DNA of 64,000 nucleotides from Nostoc sp. KVJ3. GTDB taxonomy: Bacteria; Cyanobacteriota; Cyanobacteriia; Cyanobacteriales; Nostocaceae. Under the pieces are notes generated by a model that saw only the letters and a list, made by a program, of their open reading frames with translations, ran no database searches and was not told the origin of the DNA. The stretch covers positions 3,188,501 to 3,252,500 of the forward strand of contig NZ_WWFG01000002.1 of the NCBI RefSeq assembly GCF_026127265.1, given 5' to 3'. Positions 46,501 to 54,166 of this stretch are shown one piece after another. Every line of letters begins with the position of its first letter. Position 1 is the stretch's first letter. Position numbers and translations under genes: made by a program.

Positions 46501-46860
46501 GTGTTGGATGTATTTAGCGGTGAAGTGCCTGATAATTTCCGCCGTACTGATCTAGAGGGCAAACTCCAGAATGGTGAAATTTCCGTCCGCGAGTTTGTGC
46601 GTGAACTAGCCAGTTCCGAAATCTATCGCCAGCGCTTCTTGTCACCTTATCCTCATGCCAAGGTGATTGAGTTCCTCTTCCGCCACCTGTTGGGGCGTAC
46701 ACCCGCAACTCAGGAAGAAATTAGCCAGTACAAGCAGCTGCTAGCTGATAGTGGTTTGTCGGCTGCTGTAGAAGCGATAGTCGAAAGTCCAGAATATAGC
46801 CGCTACTTTGGTGAAGATGTTGTGCCTTACAACCGCTTCCCATCTCTAGCAGGTAACTAA
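43585..46860 (+). CDS. apcE: Phycobilisome core-membrane linker ApcE (Lcm)
   Basis: A 1091-residue linker that builds the phycobilisome core, anchors it to the thylakoid and passes energy to the reaction centres. The ATG at 43585 (MSIKASGGSSVARPQLYQT) is the family start; the frame is open 69 bases further but that part is not conserved. The N-terminal phycobilin domain (about 18-230) has its bilin cysteine C194 in ENACSGEA and the usual loop. Four linker REP domains follow (starting near 270, 542, 735 and 958), joined by variable arms. Four REPs are associated with pentacylindrical cores, as in Anabaena. It leads the apcE-A-B-C operon. Confidence 0.97.
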   Translation: MSIKASGGSSVARPQLYQTLAVATITQAEQQDRFLVSGELNELASYFASGAKRLEISQTLTDNAEIIVSRAANRIFVGGSPMAFLEKPREAELVTAGGGANVQQGMQLGTVTYVESRGGFLENLRSIFNSSPSGPTPSGFRPINIARYGPSNMAKSLRDLSWFLRYATYAIVAGDPNIIAVNTRGLREIIENACSGEATLVALQEIKAGALSFFRKDAEATEIVSQYMDVLLTEFKAATPSNKVRQRPSSDQQGLELPQIYFNAAERRPKFVLKTGLSASEKNEVIKAAYRQIFERDITRAYSLSISDLESKVKNGDISVKEFVRRLAKSPLYQKQFYQPFINSRVIELAFRHILGRGPSSREEVQKYFSIISNGGLPALVDALVDSAEYSDYFGEETVPYLRGLGQEAQECRNWGPQQDLFNYSAPFRKIPQFITTFAAYEQPLPDQHPYGSGNDPLEIQFGAIFPKETRNPSTRPAPFGKDTKRILIHQGAGINNQNSNPKARGEAPGTLGPKVFKLDQLPGTRGKKAAKNSSVRYSESSTQALIKAAYLQVFGRDLYEGQRPKVLEIKLENGDISVREFIRALAKSDVFRNLYWSSLYVCKAIEYIHRRLLGRPTYGRQEINKYFDIAAKQGFYAVVDAIINSVEYSEAFGEDTIPYERYLTPGGVSGRQLRVGSIREDVAAKIQKEVTPSFVTLGTVTENRSEPDIQFRINQGVTKQREQTKIFKLVANTSDKVAVQTLISAAYRQIFERDIAPYIAKNEFTAWESKLGNGEISVKEFIEGLGYSNLYLKEFYTPYPNTKVIELGTKHFLGRAPLDQAEIRKYNQILATQGIRAFIGALVDSVEYNQVFGEDTVPYRRFPTLPAANFPNTEKLYNQLTKQNDDVVVPSFKPVQPRVGSTTTPLLAQAIADIAAHTNGKPSFAELGRSYNDGSGQSIEQGVRKNARIYRLTESTNQAQKQQVINAIYHQVLDVFSGEVPDNFRRTDLEGKLQNGEISVREFVRELASSEIYRQRFLSPYPHAKVIEFLFRHLLGRTPATQEEISQYKQLLADSGLSAAVEAIVESPEYSRYFGEDVVPYNRFPSLAGN

Positions 46861-47250
46861 CTCAGCGGTGTAGCGGTTGATTAGGGAATAGGGAATAGGG
46901 TACAGATTATTTCCAATGCCCTATGCCCTATGCCCTCTGCCCCATTCGTAACCTTTCGTAATACCGCTCTCAGATTACAGCTAAAACAGGGAATTCTGAA
47001 AGGCAATATTACAAAGTGTTAAGAGCAGTCATAAATGCTCAACAGAATGCCGGAAAATGTTTTGCGGAAGGTAACTGAGTTTGAAAGCTTGTGTACTTGT
47101 GTGGACTCAAGCAAACTCGTAATTTATTAGCCGTAGCAGTTATCAAACTGCTGTGTCTAAAAGGACGAGAGAACAAACTCCGTAAACCAAATTTAAAGTC
47201 GCACCAGTTTAATCAAATCCTGGTTTCATTCGTATTGGAGGAATCCATTA
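46861..47250 (+). other. Spacer between apcE and apcA with tandem repeats
   Basis: The first 85 bases hold AGGGAAT tandem repeats and then CCCTATG repeats (46880-46945), roughly complementary to each other. The remainder is AT-rich leader, ending in a strong GGAGG ribosome-binding site near 47237 before apcA. The spacing suggests that apcA has its own promoter or an mRNA-processing site here, which would explain how far more ApcA/B than ApcE is made. Confidence 0.6.
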
Positions 47251-47739
47251 ATGAGTATTGTCACGAAAGCTATCGTGAATGCTGATGCAGAAGCCCGCTA
47301 TCTCAGCCCCGGTGAGTTAGATCGGATCAAATCCTTCGTTGCAAGTGGTGAGCGCCGTGTGCGGATTGCTCAAATTCTGTCAGAAAATCGCGAACGCCTT
47401 GTTAAGCAAGCTGGCGATCAACTGTTCCAAAAGCGTCCTGATGTTGTGTCTCCTGGTGGAAACGCTTACGGTCAAGAACTGACTGCTACTTGTCTGCGTG
47501 ACCTAGATTACTACCTCCGCCTCGTTACCTACGGTATCGTTGCTGGTGATGTTACCCCCATCGAAGAAATCGGTGTTATAGGTGCTCGTGAACTGTACAA
47601 GTCCTTGGGAACTCCTATCGATGGTGTTGCTGAAGGTATCCGTGGGCTGAAGAATGTAGCTGGTACATTGCTGTCTGGTGATGATGCTAGTGAAGCTGGT
47701 AGCTACTTCGACTACCTAGTTGGCGCTCTTCTAGGATAG
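47251..47739 (+). CDS. apcA: Allophycocyanin alpha subunit ApcA
   Basis: A 162-residue core biliprotein. It has the globin-like fold sequence MSIVTKAIVNADAEARYLSP, bilin-attachment C81 in TATCLRDLDYYLRL, and the GDVTPIEEIG loop. It forms (alpha-beta)3 trimers with ApcB that stack into core cylinders. Length is normal, and the C-terminus (DYLVGALLG) carries one or two extra residues compared with most ApcA. It is preceded by GGAGG and followed 65 bases later by apcB. Confidence 0.96.
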   Translation: MSIVTKAIVNADAEARYLSPGELDRIKSFVASGERRVRIAQILSENRERLVKQAGDQLFQKRPDVVSPGGNAYGQELTATCLRDLDYYLRLVTYGIVAGDVTPIEEIGVIGARELYKSLGTPIDGVAEGIRGLKNVAGTLLSGDDASEAGSYFDYLVGALLG

Positions 47740-47804
47740 GGTAAAGCTGTTTACCTACTTAAACAGAAGTATTGCAATACGGTTGGAAATAAGGAATTAA
47801 CAAC

Positions 47805-48293
47805 ATGGCTCAAGACGCAATTACCGCTGTCATTAACTCCGCAGACGTTCAAGGTAAATACCTCGACTCTTCTGCCTTAGAAAAGCTAAAAGGCTACTTC
47901 GCTACTGGCGAACTGCGGGTACGTGCTGCTAGCACCATCAGCGCTAACGCTGCTGCGATCGTTAAAGAAGCTGTAGCAAAATCTTTGCTGTACTCTGACA
48001 TCACCCGTCCCGGCGGCAATATGTACACCACTCGCCGCTATGCTGCTTGCATCCGCGATTTGGACTACTACCTACGCTATGCCACCTACGCTATGTTAGC
48101 TGGCGATCCTTCCATTTTGGATGAGCGCGTATTAAATGGCTTGAAGGAAACCTACAACTCTTTAGGAGTTCCCGTTGGTGCTACTGTGCAAGCTATCCAA
48201 GCAATCAAGGAAGTAACCGCTAGCTTGGTTGGTTCTGACGCTGGTAAGGAAATGGGCGTTTACTTAGACTATATCTCTTCTGGCTTAAGCTAA
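47805..48293 (+). CDS. apcB: Allophycocyanin beta subunit ApcB
   Basis: A 162-residue partner of ApcA. It begins MAQDAITAVINSADVQGKYL, and the bilin cysteine is C82 (counting Met) in YAACIRDLDYYLRYATYA. The asparagine of RPGGNMY (N72) is the site methylated in phycobiliprotein beta chains. It ends LDYISSGLS. AAGGAA lies upstream of the ATG. It is co-transcribed with apcA. Confidence 0.97.
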   Translation: MAQDAITAVINSADVQGKYLDSSALEKLKGYFATGELRVRAASTISANAAAIVKEAVAKSLLYSDITRPGGNMYTTRRYAACIRDLDYYLRYATYAMLAGDPSILDERVLNGLKETYNSLGVPVGATVQAIQAIKEVTASLVGSDAGKEMGVYLDYISSGLS

Positions 48294-48337
48294 GAGCTAG
48301 TTTGCACTTAAGAATTTAGGTGCGGCTTTATTAAGGT

Positions 48338-48435
48338 CTGGAAATCAACCGTGAGTGCTAGAACGTTATATTGCTTATCTTGGTAAATTATCAGTGATGA
48401 GTGTTGGTGGTCTAGTATTGATGTTTGATTTCCAG
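48338..48435 (+). repeat. Long-loop inverted repeat between apcB and apcC
   Basis: CTGGAAATCAA at 48338-48348 and its exact complement TTGATTTCCAG at 48425-48435 enclose 76 bases. The arms fill the 223-base gap between apcB and apcC. The folded RNA could attenuate or protect the message and so set the ratio of linker to biliprotein. No T-run follows. Confidence 0.65.
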
Positions 48436-48516
48436 CCTTTGAATGATTAAAAGATTTGCACTCAAGATTTTGAGATAAAAAAAGTTTTCACAAAGTTTAC
48501 AGGAGATTTTCAAAAT

Positions 48517-48723
48517 ATGTCCCGTTTGTTTAAAATTACTGCTCTAGTTCCTAGCCAAACCCGAATTCGTACCCAACGTGAACTGCAAAATACTTACTTT
48601 ACTAAGCTAGTTCCCTACGAGAACTGGTTCCGCGAACAGCAACGTATTCAAAAAGCAGGCGGCAAAATTATCAAAGTAGAACTGGCAACTGGTAAGCAAG
48701 GCGCTAATACTGGCTTGTCGTAA
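48517..48723 (+). CDS. apcC: Phycobilisome 7.8 kDa core linker ApcC (Lc)
   Basis: A 68-residue basic linker that caps core allophycocyanin trimers. The sequence MSRLFKITALVPSQTRIRTQ, TYFTKLVPYENWF and the Gly-rich end ATGKQGANTGLS are those of ApcC (CpcD-like linker fold). The ribosome-binding site AGGAGA is well placed. It ends the apc operon, with a strong terminator 35 bases after the stop. Confidence 0.97.
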   Translation: MSRLFKITALVPSQTRIRTQRELQNTYFTKLVPYENWFREQQRIQKAGGKIIKVELATGKQGANTGLS

Positions 48724-48757
48724 TCTGTAAATAGAATATTATTTTAGGGAATTGGTA

Positions 48758-48783
48758 AGAGGTCGAAAAAGACCTCTTTTTTG
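48758..48783 (+). terminator. Rho-independent terminator of the apc operon
   Basis: AGAGGTC and GACCTCT form a 7-bp stem with a GAAAAA loop, followed by six T residues. It sits 35 bases after the apcC stop and just before the convergent oxygenase gene, which ends at 48803. Confidence 0.9.
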
Positions 48784-48802
48784 TTGCTTATATTTCTGAA
48801 AG

Positions 48803-49816
48803 TTAAGAATTGAATATTTCTACAAGGCGATACCCGCGAGTATATAGCGGAACTGGAGCGCCAGAATTTTGTTTTTTCCTTGCTTGTTCAGAAGTTTCAT
48901 CAAATACAATTAGTGTTTCCTTACCAACCTTCAACCAGTCTTCGTAAGGCACACTCATATCTTCTTCAACACCACCAATATTAGGTGCTACCATTGCCCG
49001 ATAAGCTTCATTGAATTTCCTCCGAAACCGGAAATCTACTGAAATTCTTAGACCTTCAGTTTTCCTTCTTACCGTTTGGTGCAATCCACGGGCATCATTA
49101 AAGTACATTGTACCGTGTTGTAGTTGTGCTTCTGTATAAGAGACAACCATTGGAACATCCCGGCCTTCAGCAAAGTCTGACATCACCCGCATCGTCTGTA
49201 GTTCCATTTCGCGGGGCATCTCACCTGCTTCAATAGTTATATTATCGATGTCGCCAAATAGTGGCAGAACTACTACAGTCGCGTCAGCAGCAACACCTGC
49301 CCAGACATCGCTATGGCATTTTGAGCTAGCAAAGGGCAAACGTAACTTTTCAGCGTCAGTCTTGCCATAGACCATACGGAGATTGACTGGTAAATCTACT
49401 GCATCAATCAGATCATTTGCTCCTAGTTGGTAGAAAGCCTCAACTACGCTTTTTTGGAAAAGGTTAAATGCTAGAGTGTGTTCTCGTTTAGGCATCAAAA
49501 GACCAGTGCCGGTGTAGTTCGGTAATGTATTTCTTGCTTCCAGTAGTCGTTCAAGCATTTCAGCTTCCGAAAGAATGATGGGACTATTCAGACACGCTGA
49601 AATATAACCCGCAGCAGCAATTCGGATTTGCTGGAATAACTCAGGCTTTAATGTGTGTTCAAACAGTAGTCGGTACTGTCGCCTTGTAGCAATTTTATCA
49701 GCAAGTTCGTCAAAGAGGCGATCGCCAAGTTGAGAAAATGCGATCGCTCGCTCATATTCTACGCGATCGCACGTTGCTGATTCTGCTAACAGTTGTTCTA
49801 ACATGATCTTTTCCAA
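48803..49816 (-). CDS. Putative Fe(II)/2-oxoglutarate-type oxygenase
   Basis: A 337-residue cytoplasmic protein. The C-terminal half reads as a double-stranded beta-helix oxygenase: H168-x-D170 in KCHSDVWAG, a distal H246 in RGLHQTVRRK, and R257 eleven residues later in GLRISVDFRF, where the 2-oxoglutarate-binding arginine belongs. With aspartate in HxD it should be a hydroxylase/oxidase rather than a halogenase. The helical N-terminal 140 residues I do not recognise. It is divergent from a methyltransferase and a diiron-oxidase gene, which suggests a shared pathway. The substrate is unknown. The ATG four codons in is an alternative start. Confidence 0.65.
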   Translation of the reverse strand: MEKIMLEQLLAESATCDRVEYERAIAFSQLGDRLFDELADKIATRRQYRLLFEHTLKPELFQQIRIAAAGYISACLNSPIILSEAEMLERLLEARNTLPNYTGTGLLMPKREHTLAFNLFQKSVVEAFYQLGANDLIDAVDLPVNLRMVYGKTDAEKLRLPFASSKCHSDVWAGVAADATVVVLPLFGDIDNITIEAGEMPREMELQTMRVMSDFAEGRDVPMVVSYTEAQLQHGTMYFNDARGLHQTVRRKTEGLRISVDFRFRRKFNEAYRAMVAPNIGGVEEDMSVPYEDWLKVGKETLIVFDETSEQARKKQNSGAPVPLYTRGYRLVEIFNS

Positions 49817-50310
49817 ACTTCTTCTAAATTAACTAAATAACTGATTTATCCAAATCTAGTTCGTCTTTAAAACGAATCTACTTATCACAAATTACCAAGA
49901 TTATTGTATTTACACTTCGTAAAATATACTGTTTACTTATCTAATTTTTCTTCATTAAAAGAGCAAATTTTAGCTTTTTTAGTAAAGTATAAATGAAGTT
50001 TAAATTTTAAAATTTAACTGCCTATATATATGAAGTTGCTATTAACTAAGTAATAACGTAAGTTCATGAAGTTAAATATAATTTAGCTGTTTATATTTGA
50101 AGAAACTAACAAGATGACAATATTCAGGGTAGTGATTCCTTTGAGAAGGATAGTTTTTAAACGCAAAATTAACAATCAAACTAAAATCGGTAAAATCAAC
50201 CTTATCAGCAAAACATATTAACTGTTAAAACATATACATCAATTATTCCAGTTTTGTCCGAATGAATTGATTAAGTAGGCTATAAAACCAGTATAAATTA
50301 ACACCTATAA
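49817..50310. other. Divergent AT-rich spacer in the oxygenase/methyltransferase locus
   Basis: About 490 bases, very AT-rich, should contain the promoters for both directions. A 35-codon frame at 50114-50221 (MTIFRVVIPLRRIVFKRK and onward) is present but has no ribosome-binding site, so it is not called as a gene. Confidence 0.5.
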
Positions 50311-51081
50311 ATGTCAAGCGTGAATCACAAAGACTCAACTAAAAACTTATATAATCGCACAGCATCAGACTGGATTAGAGGAGAACCCAGTTCTCTCTCT
50401 GACTTTACGGCACGCCCTTTTGTACTAAAACTTTGTGAGCCTGTTGGTGACTTGCAAGTACTAGATATAGGTTGCGGAGAAGGTTATTGCAGTCGAGAAT
50501 TACGTCGGCGTGGTGCTGCAAAAGTTCATGGAATAGACCTTTCTCAAGGCATGATTGAAGCAGCAAAATTGCAAGAAGTAGAAGATGCTTTAGGTATTAG
50601 CTATGAAGTAGGATGTGCTACCAGTCTCAAGCAATTTGATGATGGCGAAATTGACTTAGTTGTTGCAGTGTTTCTATTTAACTATTTGACAATTTCTCAG
50701 ACCCAAGAATGTATGGCGGAAGTTGCACGCATTCTTCGTCCGGGCGGTCGATTTGTATTCAGCGTTCCCCATCCATCTTTTCCATATATGCGAGAGGCAG
50801 CATATCCGTTTTATTTTCAAGTTGAGGGTGTAGGCTACTTCAGCAAGCGAGATCAGCAGTTTCCTGGTCGTATTTGGAAACGAGATGGCTCCTGGCTAAA
50901 TGTTCAATTGATTCACAAAACTCTTGAGGATTACTTTAATGCCCTTAGAATTGCTGGCTTTAATACCATGCCAATTTTGCAGGAATTGCGTGTGACTCCA
51001 GAACATATTGCAGTAGACGAATCATTTTTTAGCCCGTTACTTGACCAACCACTCCATCTAGCCCTACAAATATCACGATGA
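50311..51081 (+). CDS. Class I SAM-dependent methyltransferase
   Basis: A 256-residue cytoplasmic methyltransferase of the small-molecule (UbiE-like) group. Motif I is VLDIGCGEGYC (50-60), followed by the acidic HGIDLSQGMI (about 74-83), motif post-II DLVVAVFLFNYL and the motif III region ILRPGGRFVFSVPHPSF. Its stop codon overlaps the start of the next gene by four bases (ATGA), so translation is coupled to the diiron oxidase. The substrate cannot be inferred; O- or N-methylation of a small molecule is likely. Confidence 0.85.
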   Translation: MSSVNHKDSTKNLYNRTASDWIRGEPSSLSDFTARPFVLKLCEPVGDLQVLDIGCGEGYCSRELRRRGAAKVHGIDLSQGMIEAAKLQEVEDALGISYEVGCATSLKQFDDGEIDLVVAVFLFNYLTISQTQECMAEVARILRPGGRFVFSVPHPSFPYMREAAYPFYFQVEGVGYFSKRDQQFPGRIWKRDGSWLNVQLIHKTLEDYFNALRIAGFNTMPILQELRVTPEHIAVDESFFSPLLDQPLHLALQISR

Positions 51082-51812
51082 CAAATACATCTTCTTTAGT
51101 AAGAAATTCCTTCCGTCAAATAACGCTTAATCATCCTTTATGGAACCATGAGTTTCTAATCCGTTGTCGATCTGGAAATTTATTTTTACCAGACATACAG
51201 ATACTAGCTGTTCAGATGTACAAATTCTCCAAAGAATTTAATCGGATCTTAGCTAGCATCTTATCTTGTTGCGAAGACGAAAGTAGTCAATTAGTCATCT
51301 TAGAAAACCTATTTGACGAAATGGGACAGGGAGATATGACTCAGTCCCACCCAGAATTGTTTCGTCAATTTACCCGCGCACTTGGTATGGACGACGAAAC
51401 CCTAGCAGCACTACCCACTACACCTGAAACTCGTGCCCTTATTGAAACCTACTTGCAGATGCCACATAAATATGGCTACTTAGCTGCACTGGGTGCTGTC
51501 TGTTATGCTTCCGAAGGGATTGTTAGCTCACTGTACACACAACTATACAAAGGAATTATTGGTGCTGCTCCCTTACCCAAAGAAGCCCTGATCTTTTTTG
51601 AAGTTCATATTGATGTAGATGATAGTCACGCAGCAAAACTAGCAGCAGTGATTGAACCTCAAATAACCATGAATGAAGAGGATATCAAGATAAAACTGGC
51701 TATTGCAGAAGCTATGGATGCTCGTGTCCAATTTTTTAACGGAATTCAGCGTCAAATCTCTAAATACAGCTTGTATCCTGATTCCTGGGTGCATTTTGAT
51801 GCATTGCTCTAG
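51078..51812 (+). CDS. Heme-oxygenase-like diiron oxidase (iron-containing redox enzyme family)
   Basis: A 244-residue all-helical protein. A full six-ligand set for a diiron site is visible: E81 and H91 (FDEMGQGDMTQSHPELF), E146 (YASEGIVSSLY) and H177, D181, H184 (VHIDVDDSH, the HxxxDxxH pattern). That set defines the HDO family, whose members make terminal alkenes, N-oxidise amino acids or fragment amino acids. TenA and true heme oxygenases lack this set. It is translationally coupled to the methyltransferase upstream and followed by a strong hairpin. The reaction is unknown. Confidence 0.75.
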   Translation: MTNTSSLVRNSFRQITLNHPLWNHEFLIRCRSGNLFLPDIQILAVQMYKFSKEFNRILASILSCCEDESSQLVILENLFDEMGQGDMTQSHPELFRQFTRALGMDDETLAALPTTPETRALIETYLQMPHKYGYLAALGAVCYASEGIVSSLYTQLYKGIIGAAPLPKEALIFFEVHIDVDDSHAAKLAAVIEPQITMNEEDIKIKLAIAEAMDARVQFFNGIQRQISKYSLYPDSWVHFDALL

Positions 51813-51844
51813 TAGTCTGTCAAGTTTAAATTGATGGAGAAATA

Positions 51845-51880
51845 AGTTTGTAGTAATGACTTTAATGATTACTACAAACT
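51845..51880 (+). terminator. Perfect 13-bp hairpin after the diiron oxidase gene
   Basis: AGTTTGTAGTAAT and ATTACTACAAACT pair without a mismatch around a 10-base loop, 33 bases after the stop. No T-run follows, so it may be a processing or stability element. The remaining 51881-52116 is AT-rich leader with nothing recognisable. Confidence 0.6.
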
Positions 51881-52116
51881 CTCAAAACTAGCTGGGTAAA
51901 AGGAATAAGTGAAAATACGGTTGTAACAATGAGGATTTGTAGCATTAAAATACAAACAGTTTTACTTATTTTTTGGGATTTTAAATCTGTAACAAAATAT
52001 TTTCAACGTTTAACTACAGAAAACTTTGTTATTCAAATAACCTTTTTAAGAAATTAGTTATCGAGTCTTGGGCAAATTCCAAAAGCAAAATTAGGTGCAG
52101 TTATGAGGAGGCTTCC

Positions 52117-52668
52117 ATGTACGGATTAGTGAACAAGGCGATTCAAGACATGGTGTGCAGTCGTTTTGGTGAAGAGACTTGGAAAGAAATTAAGCACAAA
52201 GCAGAGGTGGATGTAGATGTTTTCCTCAGTATGGAAGGCTATCCCGATGACATCACCCACAAGTTGGTCAAAGCTGCCAGTGTCGTTTTAAGTTTATCTC
52301 CTACAGCAATTATCCAAGCCTTTGGGGAATTTTGGGTTCAATACACAGCCCAAGAAGGCTATGGCGAAATGATGGATATGAGTGGAGATACATTACCTGA
52401 GTTTTTAGAAAACCTCGACAATCTTCATGCTCGTGTAGGAGTTAGTTTTCCTAAACTCCAGCCCCCATCATTTGAGTGTACTGATATGGAGGAAAATTCT
52501 CTGAGCTTACACTATCGGTCTGATAGAGAAGGGCTGACTCCAATGGTTATTGGTCTAATCAAAGGATTGGGAGCAAGGTTTGATACAGAAGTTCATATTA
52601 CCCAAACCCAGAATCGGGATGAAGGTGCTGAACATGATGAATTTTTAGTGATTTATAAACCAAATTGA
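52117..52668 (+). CDS. H-NOX heme nitric oxide sensor
   Basis: A 183-residue soluble heme protein of the H-NOX family, starting MYGLVNKAIQDMV. The proximal heme ligand is H104 (NLHARVG), and the propionate-binding YxSxR motif is Y133-R-S135-D-R137. W73 in GEFWVQY is in the distal pocket region and matches the tryptophan known in Nostoc H-NOX. Such bacterial proteins bind NO and regulate a neighbouring kinase or cyclase. It is followed 10 bases later by an HNOBA-type histidine kinase. An AGGAGG ribosome-binding site precedes it. Confidence 0.93.
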   Translation: MYGLVNKAIQDMVCSRFGEETWKEIKHKAEVDVDVFLSMEGYPDDITHKLVKAASVVLSLSPTAIIQAFGEFWVQYTAQEGYGEMMDMSGDTLPEFLENLDNLHARVGVSFPKLQPPSFECTDMEENSLSLHYRSDREGLTPMVIGLIKGLGARFDTEVHITQTQNRDEGAEHDEFLVIYKPN

Positions 52669-52678
52669 GTGCAGTAGC

Positions 52679-54166
52679 ATGGCTCCTCCTCACCTTACGC
52701 TTTCACCAGAGTTACTGGCGAAAGCCTTTCCTTTCCACTTTGCATTTAACCGTAATCGTGAAATTGTACAAACTGGTGATGTCTTGGGGCGCATTAGTCC
52801 AGAGTCATTAGTTGGTAAATTGATGGAGCAGCATTTCTATATTAATCGTCCCAAAATTCTGGTTGATTTTGATGCTATTTGTAAACAGTCTCGGGCCCTG
52901 TTTATTTTAGAGTTTCTCCACAATGGAATGCAACTCAAGGGTCAGATGATGTATGAACCAGAACAAGAGGTGATATTTTTTTTAGGTTCTCCTTGGATTA
53001 CAGATACCACTAGCCTGGTTCCTTTAGGTCTAAAACTCAAAGACTTTGCGATTCACGATCCAATTGTTGATTTTCTATTTCTACTGCAAGCTCAGAACAC
53101 CGCTTTGGCTGATGCCAAAAAGTTAACAAGCGAACTGAAACAACAAAGGGCACAACTACGCAGTGCGCTACAAATCAAGGAAAATCTAGCGGAAATTGCT
53201 GAGGCTCAGGCCAAAAGATTGGAAAAATCCCTCCGGGAGCTACAGCAAACTCAAGCTCAATTAGTTCAGGCTGAGAAAATGTCTAGCCTGGGACAGCTGG
53301 TTGCAGGAGTTGCTCACGAAATTAATAACCCCGTTAACTTTATTTACGGGAATTTAAAATATGCAAAAGATTATACACAGAGTTTACTAAAGCTTGTGTA
53401 TCTTTACCAAAAATTTTATGCCGATTCTGTGCCAGAAATTAAAAATTATATTAAGGAAATCGAATTAGATTTTTTACTAGAAGATTTACCCAAAATTTTA
53501 GATTCGATGCAAGTAGGAGCCGAAAGGATCTCGGAAATTGTCTTGTCCTTGCGGAACTTCTCTCGTCTTGATGAAGCGGAGATGAAAAGGGTTGATATTC
53601 ACCAAGGACTAGATAGTACTTTGCTGATTTTACAGAATCGATTTAAGAATAGCGTCGATCATCCTGGAATCAAAGTAGTTAAAAATTATGGAAATTTGCC
53701 TTTGGTAGATTGCTACGCCGGGCAACTGAATCAAGTATTCATGAATATTATTAGTAATGCCATTGATGCGATCGATAGCTATAATGATAAACGCGCGATC
53801 GCAGAAATTCATACCAGTCCTAATAAAATTACAATTACTACAGAAGTTATCGAAACTAACTGTGTCATCCGAATTGCTGATAATGGTTCAGGAATGACAG
53901 AAGCAGTTAAGGAACGACTGTTTGATCCATTTTTTACAACTAAGCCTGTAGGTAAAGGGACAGGATTAGGTTTATCAATTAGCTATCAGATTGTAGTTGA
54001 AAAACATGGGGGAACACTGAGATGTTTATCAGAACTTGGACAAGGAACTGAGTTCTGGATTGAAATTCCCCTGTCTATGGACAGAAAAGCAGTTGATTGC
54101 GTTAAATCATTGAGTTTTATAAATTATCAGAATTCAGCAATTCTTACAGTGACACAGAGGGACTGA
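52679..54166 (+). CDS. H-NOX-associated (HNOBA) histidine kinase
   Basis: A 495-residue kinase. The N-terminal 150 residues (FPFHFAFNRNREIVQTGDVL, then VPLGLKLKDFAIHDP) are an HNOBA domain, the PAS-like partner of H-NOX found in soluble guanylate cyclase. A coiled coil (about 150-195) leads to EKMSSLGQLVAGVAHEINNP and an ATPase domain (NIISNAIDAID, DNGSGMT, GTGLGLSISYQI). The gene starts 10 bases after H-NOX, so NO bound by H-NOX should be relayed through this protein. The last 25 residues lie outside the catalytic fold. No receiver gene is adjacent. Confidence 0.92.
   Translation: MAPPHLTLSPELLAKAFPFHFAFNRNREIVQTGDVLGRISPESLVGKLMEQHFYINRPKILVDFDAICKQSRALFILEFLHNGMQLKGQMMYEPEQEVIFFLGSPWITDTTSLVPLGLKLKDFAIHDPIVDFLFLLQAQNTALADAKKLTSELKQQRAQLRSALQIKENLAEIAEAQAKRLEKSLRELQQTQAQLVQAEKMSSLGQLVAGVAHEINNPVNFIYGNLKYAKDYTQSLLKLVYLYQKFYADSVPEIKNYIKEIELDFLLEDLPKILDSMQVGAERISEIVLSLRNFSRLDEAEMKRVDIHQGLDSTLLILQNRFKNSVDHPGIKVVKNYGNLPLVDCYAGQLNQVFMNIISNAIDAIDSYNDKRAIAEIHTSPNKITITTEVIETNCVIRIADNGSGMTEAVKERLFDPFFTTKPVGKGTGLGLSISYQIVVEKHGGTLRCLSELGQGTEFWIEIPLSMDRKAVDCVKSLSFINYQNSAILTVTQRD

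Noticed and set aside
48803..49816. The oxygenase considered as an amino-acid halogenase like those paired with HDO enzymes in chlorinated amino acid pathways.
   Set aside because: Those halogenases have Gly or Ala in place of the metal-binding acid; here HSD keeps the aspartate.
50114..50221. A 35-codon frame (MTIFRVVIPLRRIVFKRK and onward) upstream of the methyltransferase, considered as a precursor peptide for a peptide-modifying system.
   Set aside because: It has no ribosome-binding site, no leader/core pattern, and lies in very AT-rich DNA where such a frame is expected by chance. No peptide-modifying or export gene is nearby.
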